NCBI RefSeq assembly: GCF_004795915.1
Contig: NZ_CP039253.1
Location: 2,480,001 to 2,544,000, forward strand
Direction of reading: 5' to 3'
DNA from: Rhodococcus sp. PAMC28707
GTDB taxonomy: Bacteria; Actinomycetota; Actinomycetes; Mycobacteriales; Mycobacteriaceae
Length of the DNA stretch: 64,000 bases
In this document: one piece after another, positions 24,846-37,792 of the stretch
How the letters are laid out: every line of letters begins with the position of its first letter
Numbering within the stretch: the first letter of the stretch is position 1
Translations under genes and position numbers: made by a program
The notes under the pieces: model-generated
Told to the model about the DNA's origin: nothing
Database searches by the model: none
Seen by the model: only the letters and a program-made list of their open reading frames with translations

Positions 24846-25504
24846 GGGGTCGCCGGGCCTGGATCGCGTCCGAACAGCCGTCCGACGAAATGCGTCACCG
24901 CATCGTCGGCCTGCATTCCCTGACTGCGGACTCCTCGCACAGCCTCGGCCGACAGCGACCCCGTCGACTCGCGAATGATGTCCGGCAGGTCGACGCCCTC
25001 GATTACGAAGTTCGCCAGTCCGATCAAGTCCACCTTGGCGATCGCGGAATCGAGGTTCACCCGCGCAACGGCGCGATCGAGGTCGACGGTGTCGACGATC
25101 GCGTCGAGATCGACTCGACCGATGACGGCGGCAATGTCGACCCGCGCCACGGCTTTGTCGAGGTCCACTCGTGCGACCACGCTGTCGAGATCTACCCTCG
25201 CGACAGCTCTGTCCAGGTCGACACCCTCGACGATGGCATCGATATCGACGTTCTCTCGGATGAGCCGCGTCAAATCGATCTCGTCCAGAGCAGCGGCAAC
25301 CACCTTGGTGATCGTGACACGAAGCAGCGCGTCCACGACTACAGCGGCCGCAGCTACCGCCCGCTCGCCGCGTACCGACAGAGACTCGGCAGGTCCGGAC
25401 AGACCGGGGAGCCGGGTCAGCATGCGTAGGGATCCGCGTGCGGCACCTGCTGCCGTCACCGCCATGCCGGCAGCGAGGTTGATCAGTCGTACTTCGTCCG
25501 GCAT
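24842..25504 (-). CDS. Nonapeptide-repeat protein
   Basis: The 220-residue protein contains about nine consecutive 9-residue units of the type V-D-[LI]-D-x-[AV]-[VI]-A-R (residues ~88-170), for example VDLDRAVAR, VDLDSVVAR, VDLDKAVAR and VNLDSAIAK. Before them stands a hydrophobic/helical part (GMAVTAAGAARG..., AVAAAAVVVDALLRVTITKVVAAAL) that could associate with the membrane. The ending VRGVRSQGMQADDAVTHFVGRLFG is amphipathic. I know of no assigned function. I prefer ATG 25504, with AAGGTGG about eight bases upstream; GTG 25516 is the alternative. It is the first gene of an operon with RDD, PHP and esterase genes. Confidence 0.8.
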   Translation of the reverse strand: MPDEVRLINLAAGMAVTAAGAARGSLRMLTRLPGLSGPAESLSVRGERAVAAAAVVVDALLRVTITKVVAAALDEIDLTRLIRENVDIDAIVEGVDLDRAVARVDLDSVVARVDLDKAVARVDIAAVIGRVDLDAIVDTVDLDRAVARVNLDSAIAKVDLIGLANFVIEGVDLPDIIRESTGSLSAEAVRGVRSQGMQADDAVTHFVGRLFGRDPGPATP

Positions 25505-25668
25505 ACGTGCCACCACCTTGATCGTCGAACACCAGCATTCCAGTTCGAGAGGAGTTTTGTCCCGGCTATCCAGACCGAGCCCTGCCGGCTCATACGGACA
25601 AATCTCTCAGTAACTTGCCAAGCGCAAGGCCACTCGTCGAGTTGAAGACGCAACTATCGTGGGGCTGC

Positions 25669-26260
25669 ATGACCAAGAAACGGTGGGGTGCACTCGGGGT
25701 AGTGGCCGCCGAGGACGACGCCCCTGCGGCTACCGTGTCCACATCCGGAGCGCAGGCCGCATCGACCGACGACATCGACGGACGGTGAAGGTGGTCGCAG
25801 GAGACGCGGCGAACACGACGGCCGCAGGATACTTCGTCAAGGATGTCCTCAACGGGGCCGACGTCACGGTCGTAGGTTCGACCACCGAAGTAATCGGAAG
25901 CGTCACCATCGCCGACAATTTTCTCACCGCGGGTGAGGTTGCGGTGCAGACGAATTCGATCAGCACCGACAGTGGGCGACGCGACAGCCAATTCCGGGGG
26001 AACATCTTCGACACGGCCACCTACCCGTCGGCAACGTTCACCATCGATTCACCCATCGACCTCTCGACATCCCGAAGGACGGAACAACCGAAACTGAACC
26101 GCCTTCACTAGGATTCGTGACAGTCGAAGCAACCGGATCCGTGGACTTTCTGATCAACTCCAGCACTTGGAACACCGATTCGAGGAACGTCGATCATGTA
26201 CGTCGACCTCGTGGCAGGATTTGGGAAAGGAAGTTCACCTCGCGGAGGAAATTCACATGA
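25669..26260 (+). pseudogene. Decayed YceI-family gene
   Basis: A YceI-like protein can be read only by changing frame. It starts MTKKRWGALGVVA at 25669, jumps straight to AEDDAPAATVSTS, apparently lacking the usual transmembrane helix, and stops in frame near 25788. With one base restored there it continues as TVKVVAGDAANTT, GYFVKDVLNGADV and RGNIFDTATYPSATFTIDSPIDLS. A further single-base loss near 26072 shifts the frame to DIPKDGTTETEPPSLGFVTVEATGS; here about 50 residues of the normal domain seem to be missing. Three or more lesions indicate a dead gene. The right border is approximate. Confidence 0.75.
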
Positions 26261-26607
26261 AAGTCACCGATATCATCGCCGATATTGCGGTACCCGATAT
26301 GGGCGAGGCTCGAAGCTTCTACACCGACTACCTCGGCCTGAGCGTCGAAGAGTTCAACCTGGGATGGGTCGCCAGGTACACGTCGCCGAGCACCGGCGCC
26401 CACATCCAAATTCTTACGCACGACGCGTCTGCCTCCGCCAACCCCGTCGTCTCGATCATGGTCGACGACATCGACGAGGCCCTCACCGAGGCGAAGGAGA
26501 ATGGGTACGACATTATGCACCCGTTGACCACCGAACCCTGGGGAGTAACGCGATTCTTCGTCCGGGCACCAGATGGGAACGTCTTCAATATCGTCCAACA
26601 GCACTGA
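26257..26607 (+). CDS. VOC/glyoxalase-fold protein
   Basis: The 116-residue protein has a vicinal-oxygen-chelate fold pattern: IIADIAVPDMGEARSFYTDYLGLS at the start, then RYTSPSTGAHIQILTHD, IMVDDIDEALTEAKENGYDI, and the ending WGVTRFFVRAPDGNVFNIVQ. Such proteins are glyoxalase/bleomycin-resistance/dioxygenase-like; the subgroup here cannot be assigned. A GGAGGAA site lies before ATG 26257. Confidence 0.85.
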   Translation: MKVTDIIADIAVPDMGEARSFYTDYLGLSVEEFNLGWVARYTSPSTGAHIQILTHDASASANPVVSIMVDDIDEALTEAKENGYDIMHPLTTEPWGVTRFFVRAPDGNVFNIVQQH

Positions 26608-26649
26608 GAGAACAGTGTTTTCGCCCGCGCTATCTGGGTGCGTCGACTC

Positions 26650-27075
26650 CTACTTCGGTCCGTCGATGTTGAAACTCGACGCGTTCTCCCCGTCGGTTGC
26701 GACGGTGCTGACGATGTACTTGCGGAAGACAGTGTGCATGGATTCGACTACGAGAATGTGGCTGTCCAAGACGTCGACGAGGTTGTTGTCACCGCCCACT
26801 GCTTTCAGCGAACACTTTCGCGCCAGCGCCCTGCCGGATTCGAAGTCACCCATGCCTTTGACGTGCGCGAGTTCGTAGGCGCGATTCTTGCAGGTTTTCA
26901 GCAAATCGAGATACTTATCGCACGCCACATCGCACGCCCTTGCGGCGTCAGCAGTCAAGTAGAGGTGGCCATCGTCTGCTGCGGCAGCGAGGTCTTGCCA
27001 GGACAGACCGATGACTGCACTCGACTGCCCGGTCTGCCTACTGGAACAACCAGATTCGAGGAGGGCGCAGTACAT
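26650..27075 (-). CDS. Hypothetical protein, possibly with a displaced start
   Basis: The 141-residue reading contains a helical domain of ~120 residues beginning IGLSWQDLAAAADDGHLYLTADAARACDV-like sequence, then KYLDLLKTCKNRAYELAHVKG, GDFESGRALARKC and VDVLDSHILVVESMHTVF. The style resembles ESX/WXG-like helical proteins of actinobacteria, but I do not recognise a family. No start codon stands directly before the domain (GTC is found), and the nearest ATG, 27075, adds 20 residues of unlikely composition. That ATG overlaps the start of the hydrolase on the other strand. A rearrangement may have removed its original start. Confidence 0.5.
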   Translation of the reverse strand: MYCALLESGCSSRQTGQSSAVIGLSWQDLAAAADDGHLYLTADAARACDVACDKYLDLLKTCKNRAYELAHVKGMGDFESGRALARKCSLKAVGGDNNLVDVLDSHILVVESMHTVFRKYIVSTVATDGENASSFNIDGPK

Positions 27076-27439
27076 GCGGAGATTGTTCGATTTCCACGGT
27101 GCCGGCGGATTCATCGACGATCGCCCAATCGCAGAAGGACTTGCGCAGAGACTCGGGTGCGCCGTGGAGATGCCGCACATCCCGGACGAGGACATGTCGT
27201 TCGAGGCATGGGCCACAATTGTTCGCAGGTACCTGGACGCGATGAAGTCGGGGGATAGCGTCGTCGCGCATTCTTTCGGCGCATCTATCCTGCTACGCGT
27301 GCTTGCAGAGAAGCGGCGGGCGGTGCCGTCGAAAGCGGTGCTGCTGGCAATGCCCGGCTGCCCTCGACGTCGGTGCACGAGCACAGATCGGGTGGGTATC
27401 AGTTGGTTGGCGTACTCGACGCGATCGCAGCGGAATTGA
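27074..27439 (+). pseudogene. Truncated RBBP9/YdeN-like serine hydrolase
   Basis: The 121-residue frame begins MRRLFDFHGAGGFIDDRPIAEGLAQ, behind a good GAGGAGGG site, and contains the nucleophile elbow VVAHSFGASILLRVLAEKR and the strand KAVLLAMPG. After that it turns into unrelated basic sequence and stops. RBBP9/YdeN-type hydrolases normally go on for another ~60 residues, including the Asp and His of the triad, which are absent here. I infer truncation by deletion or frameshift. Confidence 0.6.
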
Positions 27440-27552
27440 CGGCGTAAGCGCGCGCCGTTTTTACCAAGCAAGCCCCCATGTTCGCGTGCGAGAAACGGTG
27501 AGGGCTTAGCAAAAAGGGTGTCCGCTCCACATGGATGCTCGCACTGGCTCAT

Positions 27553-27573
27553 TTCCTATTCCAATGATAGGAA
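27553..27573. promoter_or_regulatory. Inverted repeat upstream of Rrf2 regulator
   Basis: TTCCTAT (27553-27559) and ATAGGAA (27567-27573) are perfect inverted repeats with a 7-bp spacer, lying 28 bases before the GTG start. It is a candidate autoregulatory operator. Confidence 0.5.
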
Positions 27574-27601
27574 TTGGGGATATTCTACGAAGGGACCGAC
27601 G

Positions 27602-28057
27602 GTGCACATTACCGCCAAGGCGGACTATGCCGTGCGGACGCTACTCGAGCTCGCGGCGGCCGGTGGAGTTCCGGGAAAGGCGGAGGCGCTGGCGACGGCG
27701 CAGCAAATCCCGCACAAGTTCCTGGAGTCCGTTCTCGCCGATCTCCGGCGAGCCGATTTGGTGCGCAGTAGGCGTGGTCCGGACGGCGGTTACTGGTTGG
27801 CCCGTCCGCCCGCGGAAATTTCCGTCGCCGATGTCATTCGAGCGGTCGAGGGTCCGTTGGCGTCGGTTCGGGGTCAGCGCCCGGAGGATGTCGACTATCC
27901 CGGTCCTGCCGAACCGCTTCGGTTGGTGTGGCTGGCTGTGCGATCGAACATGCGTGCCGTTCTGGAGACTGTGTCGTTGGCGGAGATCGCCGACGACGAC
28001 CTGCCGTCGCTCATTTCCGACCTGACCAGCGATCCGGCAGCGTGGGCACGACGGTGA
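27602..28057 (+). CDS. Rrf2-family transcriptional regulator without cysteines
   Basis: The 151-residue protein opens with the Rrf2 signature: ITAKADYAVRTLLELAAAGG, AQQIPHKFLESVLADLRRADLVRSRRGPDGGYWLARPP (winged helix with the GPxGGYxLAR wing) and ISVADVIRAVEGPL. The three cysteines that bind an iron-sulfur cluster in IscR and NsrR are missing; I see no cysteine at all. It must sense something else, or act like CymR through a partner. The start is GTG 27602. It has no obvious target gene beside it except itself. Confidence 0.88.
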   Translation: MHITAKADYAVRTLLELAAAGGVPGKAEALATAQQIPHKFLESVLADLRRADLVRSRRGPDGGYWLARPPAEISVADVIRAVEGPLASVRGQRPEDVDYPGPAEPLRLVWLAVRSNMRAVLETVSLAEIADDDLPSLISDLTSDPAAWARR

Positions 28058-28119
28058 AGCAGTCCTTAGTGATGTGTCCTAGTTCATAAGCAATAGGTGT
28101 TGTGATGCATTCGACATAC

Positions 28120-28153
28120 TTGCAGTCGAGTGCAACATTGCAGAACTCTGCAA
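28120..28153. promoter_or_regulatory. Pair of 16-bp palindromic boxes upstream of TetR-MMPL operon
   Basis: TTGCAGTCGAGTGCAA (28120-28135) and TTGCAGAACTCTGCAA (28138-28153) share the arms TTGCA/TGCAA and lie 18 bp apart, centre to centre. They end 19 bases before the TetR start. They are strong candidates for the operator of that repressor. Confidence 0.7.
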
Positions 28154-28172
28154 AGTCCGTAGTTTGGGTGGA

Positions 28173-28796
28173 GTGACCGTTCCCAACACCGGCCTTCGTG
28201 ACCTGAAGAAGGCGGCAACCCGCGATGCTCTCGGTCTCGCGGCTGTCCGTCTCGGCACGGCTCGGGGACTGGACGCGGTCACAGCCGACGCCATCGCTGC
28301 CGAGGCAGGCGTATCCACGCGGACATTTCACAATTACTTCGCCAACAAGGAAGAAGCTGTCCTCCATCACATCGAGACATCTGCGCTCGAGTGGTTCGGC
28401 ATGCTTCGTGCGCGGCCGGCGGAGGAACCGATCTGGGAATCGCTGCGCTACATCGCGGTGTCGATCGTGACCGATCCCGAGCGTGATCTCGGCGAGACGT
28501 TCGCCGCCGCACAGCTCATCGAGTCCAATCCCGCTGTGATGGCCCGCAAGCTCGAAGTTCACCAGTCGCTCACCCGCGTACTGGGTGAAGCGATCGCGCA
28601 ACGAACCGGCACCGACATCGAGACCGATCTTTATCCGAATCTGCTGCAGATGGTCGTCGGTGCCGCTGTCGTTGCAGCGCTGACCCTCTGGACCAATGAC
28701 ACCTCGGGGCTGCTGTCGCCCAAACAGCTCGTCGAGGATGCATTCGATCAACTGCAAGCAGGCCTTCCGGCCCCGAATACAACGAACACGAACTGA
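28173..28796 (+). CDS. TetR-family regulator of the adjacent MMPL transporter
   Basis: The 207-residue protein has the helix-turn-helix VTADAIAAEAGVSTRTFHNYFANKEEAVLHHI (residues ~32-63), a well conserved TetR domain of the type often found next to exporters, and a helical effector domain ending LLSPKQLVEDAFDQLQ. The MMPL gene starts 11 bp after it, so it is likely autoregulated together with its target. The start is GTG 28173; a TTG at 28164 is possible. Two matching palindromes lie just upstream. Confidence 0.87.
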   Translation: MTVPNTGLRDLKKAATRDALGLAAVRLGTARGLDAVTADAIAAEAGVSTRTFHNYFANKEEAVLHHIETSALEWFGMLRARPAEEPIWESLRYIAVSIVTDPERDLGETFAAAQLIESNPAVMARKLEVHQSLTRVLGEAIAQRTGTDIETDLYPNLLQMVVGAAVVAALTLWTNDTSGLLSPKQLVEDAFDQLQAGLPAPNTTNTN

Positions 28797-28807
28797 GGAA
28801 CCAACCA

Positions 28808-31126
28808 GTGGCCACCTATCTATACCGAATCGGCAAGTTCGCTTACCGACGAAAAGGCATAGTCATTGCCCTGTGGCTCGCGATTCTGGTGCTGGCGGGC
28901 ATCGGCGCGTCGACCCTTTCGGGTCCGACTGCCAACTCGTTCAATATTCCGGGCACGCCCGCGCAGTCGGCACTCGATCTGCAGTCCGAGCGATTCGGAA
29001 ACGCCGAAGATCCGCTGACGGCTGTCTCGGCGAACTACGTTTTCGCAGCGCCTGATGGTCGAAGCCTCGACACACCTGAGTACACCGCAGCGCTCGATGC
29101 CACCATCGCCGAGATCGACAAGATCGGCGACGTCGAGGCCTCCGCCAAGCCTGATGGGCAGAAGCCGCTGGTCAACCCGGTTGCAGGCAACAAGGCAATC
29201 GTCGAGCAGTACAACGAGCTCGCAGCCAAGGACGGCACCGCTCCAGACGTCGCGGCCGCGAACGCCGCAGCGCTGTCACCGTTGAGCCCGGAGGGCAACA
29301 TCGGCACGCTCGATGTCCCGATCGCCACCGAACTCGCCGACGTCACCGACGATCTGCGTACCGCACTCGACGATGCTGCTCAGCCGGCGCGCGATGCGGG
29401 CCTCACCGTCGAACTCGGTGGCAGTGTCGCCCAGGATGCTTCCCCACCGGGCGGAACGTCCGAAATCGTCGGACTGGCCGTCGCCGCCATCGTTCTGCTG
29501 ATCATGTTCGGTTCGGCCGCCGCAGCCAGCCTTCCGCTGATCACTGCCATCGTCGGCATCGGAATCAGCAGCCTCGCCATCACCACCGCGTCCGGCTTCG
29601 CCGATCTGTCCTCGTTCACCCCGATTCTCGCGGTGATGATCGGCCTCGCGGTCGCCATCGACTACTCACTGTTCATTCTCGCCCGATATCGGCATGAACT
29701 GACGCTCACCGATAACCGGGAGGAAGCCGTCGGACGCTCCGTCGGAACGGCAGGCTCGGCCGTCGTGTTCGCCGGCGCAACTGTGTTGATTGCCCTTGTC
29801 GCGCTACGCGTCGTCGGAATTCCGTTCCTTTCGCAGATGGGTCTGGCCGCGGCCTTTGCCGTGTTCACCGCAGTACTGATTGCGTTGACCTTCCTGCCCG
29901 CAATGCTCGGCCTCTACAAGGGCAAGGCTTTCGCAGGCAAGATCAAGTTCGTCAACACCACCGACCCCGAGGATCCGAACGCGAAGCCCACCAACGGTCT
30001 TCGTTGGGCACGCTTCCTGGTCAAGCGACCGGCTCTGGGTCTCATCGGCGGCATCGTGCTCCTCGGCGTCATCGCAGGCCCGACGACCGGACTCTCGCTC
30101 GCACTGCCGAGCATCGCCACGGCCGACCCGGCTACATCCGTGCGCAAGGCTTACGACCTCGAAGGTGAAGGATTCGGACCGGGCAAGAGTGGACCGCTTC
30201 TGACCATCGCCGACGCCACCGATGTGGCCGAAGCCGATCGCACCGCGGCCTTCCAGGAGGTCGTCGACGCGATCTACGAACAATCGGATGTGTCCAACGC
30301 ACAGGTCATCGCGGTGAACGAGGCCGGCGATACCGCTCAGATCATCGTGACACCGTCCAGTGGACCGAACAGTCAGGAAACCAAGGACCTCGTCGAGAAC
30401 CTGAGGGCTGCGGAATCCGGAGTGAAGGAGAGCACCGGCGTCTCCTACGGCGTGACGGGTCAGACCGCACTCGAGATCGACGTCTCCGAGCGCTTGCAGG
30501 ACGCGTTGGTGCCGTACCTGGCAGTGGTGGTCGGACTGGCGTTCGTGCTGCTGATGCTGGTGTTCCGCTCGATTCTGGTGCCGTTGACGGCCACGATCGG
30601 CTTCTTGCTCAGCGTTCTCGCCACGTTCGGCGCCACGGTGTTCATCTTCCAAGAAGGTGGCCTGGGGTTGATCAGTAACCCGCAACCGATCGTGAGCTTC
30701 ATGCCGATCTTCCTCATCGGTGTGGTGTTCGGGCTCGCGATGGACTACCAGGTGTTCCTGGTGTCTCGAATGCGCGAGGAGTACGTGCACGGCGCAACTG
30801 CGAAGGACGCCGTCGTGAACGGGTTCAAGTACGGCGCACGCGTCGTCACCTCCGCTGCCGTCATCATGATCTCCGTGTTCGCGGCGTTCATGGCCGAACC
30901 GGACTCGTTCATCAAGTCGATCGGCTTTGCCCTGGCTGCCGCAGTCTTCTTCGATGCCTTCGTCGTCCGCATGGTCATCATCCCTTCGGTGATGGCGCTT
31001 CTCGGCGACAAAGCGTGGTGGTTGCCGAAGTGGCTCGACAAGATTCTTCCCGACGTCGACATCGAAGGCGCCAAGTTGAACGCAGCCAGGCCGAAGGCCA
31101 AGGAGGAGCAACCAGTCACGGCCTGA
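28808..31126 (+). CDS. MMPL-family RND transporter
   Basis: The 772-residue protein has the MMPL layout: a transmembrane helix near residue 20, an extracytoplasmic domain to ~200, five helices (residues ~210-370) including VMIGLAVAIDYSLFILARYRHEL with the conserved Asp-Tyr pair, a second loop domain (~420-560) and six final helices with GLAMDYQVFLVSRMREEYVHG carrying the second Asp-Tyr. MMPL proteins export lipids or drugs with the proton gradient. The start is GTG 28808. The ending is basic and soluble. The TetR gene before it suggests induction by a compound. Confidence 0.93.
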   Translation: MATYLYRIGKFAYRRKGIVIALWLAILVLAGIGASTLSGPTANSFNIPGTPAQSALDLQSERFGNAEDPLTAVSANYVFAAPDGRSLDTPEYTAALDATIAEIDKIGDVEASAKPDGQKPLVNPVAGNKAIVEQYNELAAKDGTAPDVAAANAAALSPLSPEGNIGTLDVPIATELADVTDDLRTALDDAAQPARDAGLTVELGGSVAQDASPPGGTSEIVGLAVAAIVLLIMFGSAAAASLPLITAIVGIGISSLAITTASGFADLSSFTPILAVMIGLAVAIDYSLFILARYRHELTLTDNREEAVGRSVGTAGSAVVFAGATVLIALVALRVVGIPFLSQMGLAAAFAVFTAVLIALTFLPAMLGLYKGKAFAGKIKFVNTTDPEDPNAKPTNGLRWARFLVKRPALGLIGGIVLLGVIAGPTTGLSLALPSIATADPATSVRKAYDLEGEGFGPGKSGPLLTIADATDVAEADRTAAFQEVVDAIYEQSDVSNAQVIAVNEAGDTAQIIVTPSSGPNSQETKDLVENLRAAESGVKESTGVSYGVTGQTALEIDVSERLQDALVPYLAVVVGLAFVLLMLVFRSILVPLTATIGFLLSVLATFGATVFIFQEGGLGLISNPQPIVSFMPIFLIGVVFGLAMDYQVFLVSRMREEYVHGATAKDAVVNGFKYGARVVTSAAVIMISVFAAFMAEPDSFIKSIGFALAAAVFFDAFVVRMVIIPSVMALLGDKAWWLPKWLDKILPDVDIEGAKLNAARPKAKEEQPVTA

Positions 31127-31208
31127 GCCGAGATCGGTTGAAGGTTGCCTCGTACACCCGAAAAATGTGGAGACTGTTCTATATGTGCACGAGTAACCTC
31201 CGGCCGTC

Positions 31209-32935
31209 ATGCTGATTCCACTTCTGAAGACCTATCTGGCCCCGTACAAGCGTTCGATTGCGGTACTGGTGGTGCTGCAGTTCGTGGCCACGGCCGCTTC
31301 GCTTTACCTACCGCGACTCAACGCGGACATCATCGACAACGGCGTCACTCGCGGGGACACGGACTACATCGTGTCCACCGGCATGTGGATGCTGGGTGTC
31401 TCGCTGGTTCAGATCGTCTGCTCGGTCGCGGCCGTGCTCATCGGTGCGAAAGCTGCGATGGGTGCGGGCCGCGATCTGCGGAAGTCCATTCTGCATCGCG
31501 TCGGGACGTTCTCGGCACGTGAAGTCGGGCAGTTCGGCGCACCGTCGCTCATCACCCGAAACACCAATGACGTGCAACAGGTCCAACTATTGATCGTCAT
31601 GGGCTTCACCATTTTGGTGATGGCGCCGATCATGTGTATCGGCGGGGTGGTGATGGCGCTTCGGGAGGATATCGGCCTGTCCTGGATATTGATGATCGCG
31701 GTTCCCGGACTGGCAATCTCGATGGGGCTCATCGTGGTTCGGATGGTGCCGGGGTTTCGCTCCATGCAGGTTCGTATCGACGCAGTCAACCGCGTCCTTC
31801 GTGAGCAGATCACCGGTATCCGCGTGGTCCGAGCTTTCGTGCGTGAGCGATTCGAGATCGATCGCTTCGCTGTCGCCAACGACTCGTTGACCGATGCCGC
31901 GCTTCGTGTCGGTCGGCTGATGGCCTTGATGTTTCCGACGGTGATGCTGATCAGCAACGTGACCAGTGTCGCGGTGATCTGGTTCGGCGGCCACGCCATC
32001 AACGACGGAACCATGGAAATCGGTTCGTTGACAGCGCTTCTGAGCTACATCATGTTGATCCTGATGTCGGTCATGATGGCGTCGTTCATCGCGATGATGG
32101 TGCCGCGGGCCTCGGTGTGCGCCGATCGCATCAGTGAAGTCCTCGCGACCGAATCGTCGGTAGTCCTGGTGCGCGACCCGCTGACATTCGAGACGACCCC
32201 GGGACTCGTGGAGTTTCGCAGGGCAGAATTCTCATTTCCCGGAGCAGAAGTCCCCGTTCTTCAGGGCGTCAACTTCGTGGCCGAACCCGGTCGAGTCACC
32301 GCAATCATCGGCGGTACCGGATCGGGTAAGACGACCCTGATCAACCTGATTCCCAGACTCATCGACGTCACGGACGGACAGGTTCTGGTCGGCGGCGTCG
32401 ATATTCGCGAGCTCGACATCGACATCCTGAGATCGGAGATCGGCCTCATCCCGCAGAAGCCGTACCTGTTCTCCGGAACCATCGCCAGCAACCTTCGATA
32501 CGGGAAGTCCGACGCCACCGACGAAGAACTGTGGGAGGCGCTCGAGATCGCGCAAGGTGCAGACTTCGTCCGCAAGATGCCCGACGGCCTCGAGACCGCC
32601 GTCGCGCAGGGGGGAACAACCGTATCCGGTGGACAGCGTCAACGGCTCGCGATCGCACGGGCCCTCGTGCGACGCCCGAGCATCTATCTGTTCGACGACT
32701 CCTTCTCCGCGCTCGACCTCACCACCGATGCCAACCTCCGAAGCGCGCTCAAACCCGTCATGAAAGATGCCTGCATGATCGTTGTTGCACAACGCGTCTC
32801 GACCATCGTCGACGCGGATCAGATCCTCGTGCTCGACGACGGCAGACCGGTCGGGCTCGGTACGCACGAGGACCTGGTCATCACGTGCCCCACCTACGCC
32901 GAGATCGTCGACTCGCAGCATGCGGTGGCAGCATC

Positions 32936-32939
<4 letters not shown>
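31209..32939 (+). CDS. ABC exporter half-transporter, degenerate (Rv1273c-like)
   Basis: The 576-residue protein has six transmembrane helices (residues ~15-310) and a nucleotide-binding domain with Walker A GGTGSGKT and Q-loop LIPQKPYLF. The catalytic glutamate is replaced (YLFDDSFSALD) and the H-loop histidine by glutamine (VVAQRVST); the signature VSGGQRQR is good. It is therefore the non-catalytic half of a heterodimer. From memory it is close in overall plan to M. tuberculosis Rv1273c, whose partner is Rv1272c. Its stop overlaps the start of the partner gene. Confidence 0.9.
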
Positions 32940-36792
<3,853 letters not shown>

Positions 36793-36795
36793 GGA

Positions 36796-37539
36796 TCACG
36801 CCTGGTCCTGATGCTCAGCTTTTTGTTGCATAGCTTGGGCGAGGTAGTCACCGAGTTCGCGCCCGAGGTTCTCGTCGAGCGCTCGCGCGAGGGTCGCGTT
36901 CACCGAATGAACGGCGAGCTCACGCATCTTGACCAGCATGTCCGCAGTGGCACCGACTTCATCGTCACCCGGCAGCCAGCCTTCGCCGTGCACGTCGGTG
37001 ATGTGTTTCTTTGCGGTACCGATCATATCTTTGGCGATGCCGTCGACGGCGGCGTGAATGCGCTCGTGGACGTCGATGAGCTGACCGATCGTCAAACCGT
37101 ACTCGGACAGTGACGAGAAACTTCCGAGGAGTTCCGGATCGGTGAAAACGCAGGTGTCGCCCTCGACTCGTGCAAGGCCGAGTGACTGTAGGCGCGTCAG
37201 TTGGTCACTGCCGCCCAGGAATTCGTCGACGAGCGAGAGTGGAACCTCGACGGTGTCGTCTTTCGACCATTGCTCGGTTACTGCATTCTGCAAGCCGAGT
37301 ACTTCGGCGAGATCCTTGCCGTTCTCCCAGCCGGTGATGAAGTCGCTGATATGGCTGGTGGTGAATCCACGTTGCAGAAGGAGATCGATGAGCCGCAATC
37401 GTGCGAGATGTGAGTCGTCGTAGATCCCGACGCGCCCGCGTTTTTCCGGCGGCTGAAGAAGTCCCCGCTCACGGTATGCCCGGACGTTACGGGAGGTCGT
37501 GCCCGCGGCATGCGCAAGATCGTCGATCCGATACTCCAC
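36796..37539 (-). CDS. MerR-family transcriptional regulator
   Basis: The 247-residue protein starts with a MerR DNA-binding domain: YRIDDLAHAAGTTSRNVRAYRERGLLQPPEKRGRVGIYDDSHLARLRLI. The region after the winged helix (LQRGFTTSHISDFITGWENGKD) is the usual dimerisation helix, and the C-terminal ~150 residues are a helical effector domain without the cysteines of metal sensors. It is divergent from the alkylsulfatase gene and cotranscribed with the PPOX gene; it may control either or both. Confidence 0.88.
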   Translation of the reverse strand: MEYRIDDLAHAAGTTSRNVRAYRERGLLQPPEKRGRVGIYDDSHLARLRLIDLLLQRGFTTSHISDFITGWENGKDLAEVLGLQNAVTEQWSKDDTVEVPLSLVDEFLGGSDQLTRLQSLGLARVEGDTCVFTDPELLGSFSSLSEYGLTIGQLIDVHERIHAAVDGIAKDMIGTAKKHITDVHGEGWLPGDDEVGATADMLVKMRELAVHSVNATLARALDENLGRELGDYLAQAMQQKAEHQDQA

Positions 37540-37792
37540 CGAAGATCCTTTCGCTTACCCGACTGCTTTGTATACCGTAGCGCGGCTGACTTCTGCGGAG
37601 GTCGATGCCTGTGATGAGTAGTTGCCGGTGGTATCGATCTCAGGTCACCCGAATGGTGTGAGGTGGCGATCCTCCGCAGTTCGTAGTGTCGAACGAGGTC
37701 CTGTTTCACTCTTCGGTCGCGACCGCACAGGTATGCCATCACCACGGTCGAGGTCCTACGGAAGCAGGAGACGGGCGGACCGAAAGGAAGCT

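Noticed and set aside
25082..25330. CRISPR-like or DNA repeat array
   Set aside because: The periodicity comes from the coded nonapeptides; there are no constant repeats with unique spacers.
29804..31210. Minus-strand frame of 468 codons
   Set aside because: Antisense to the MMPL gene; His/Asp/Glu-rich shadow composition.
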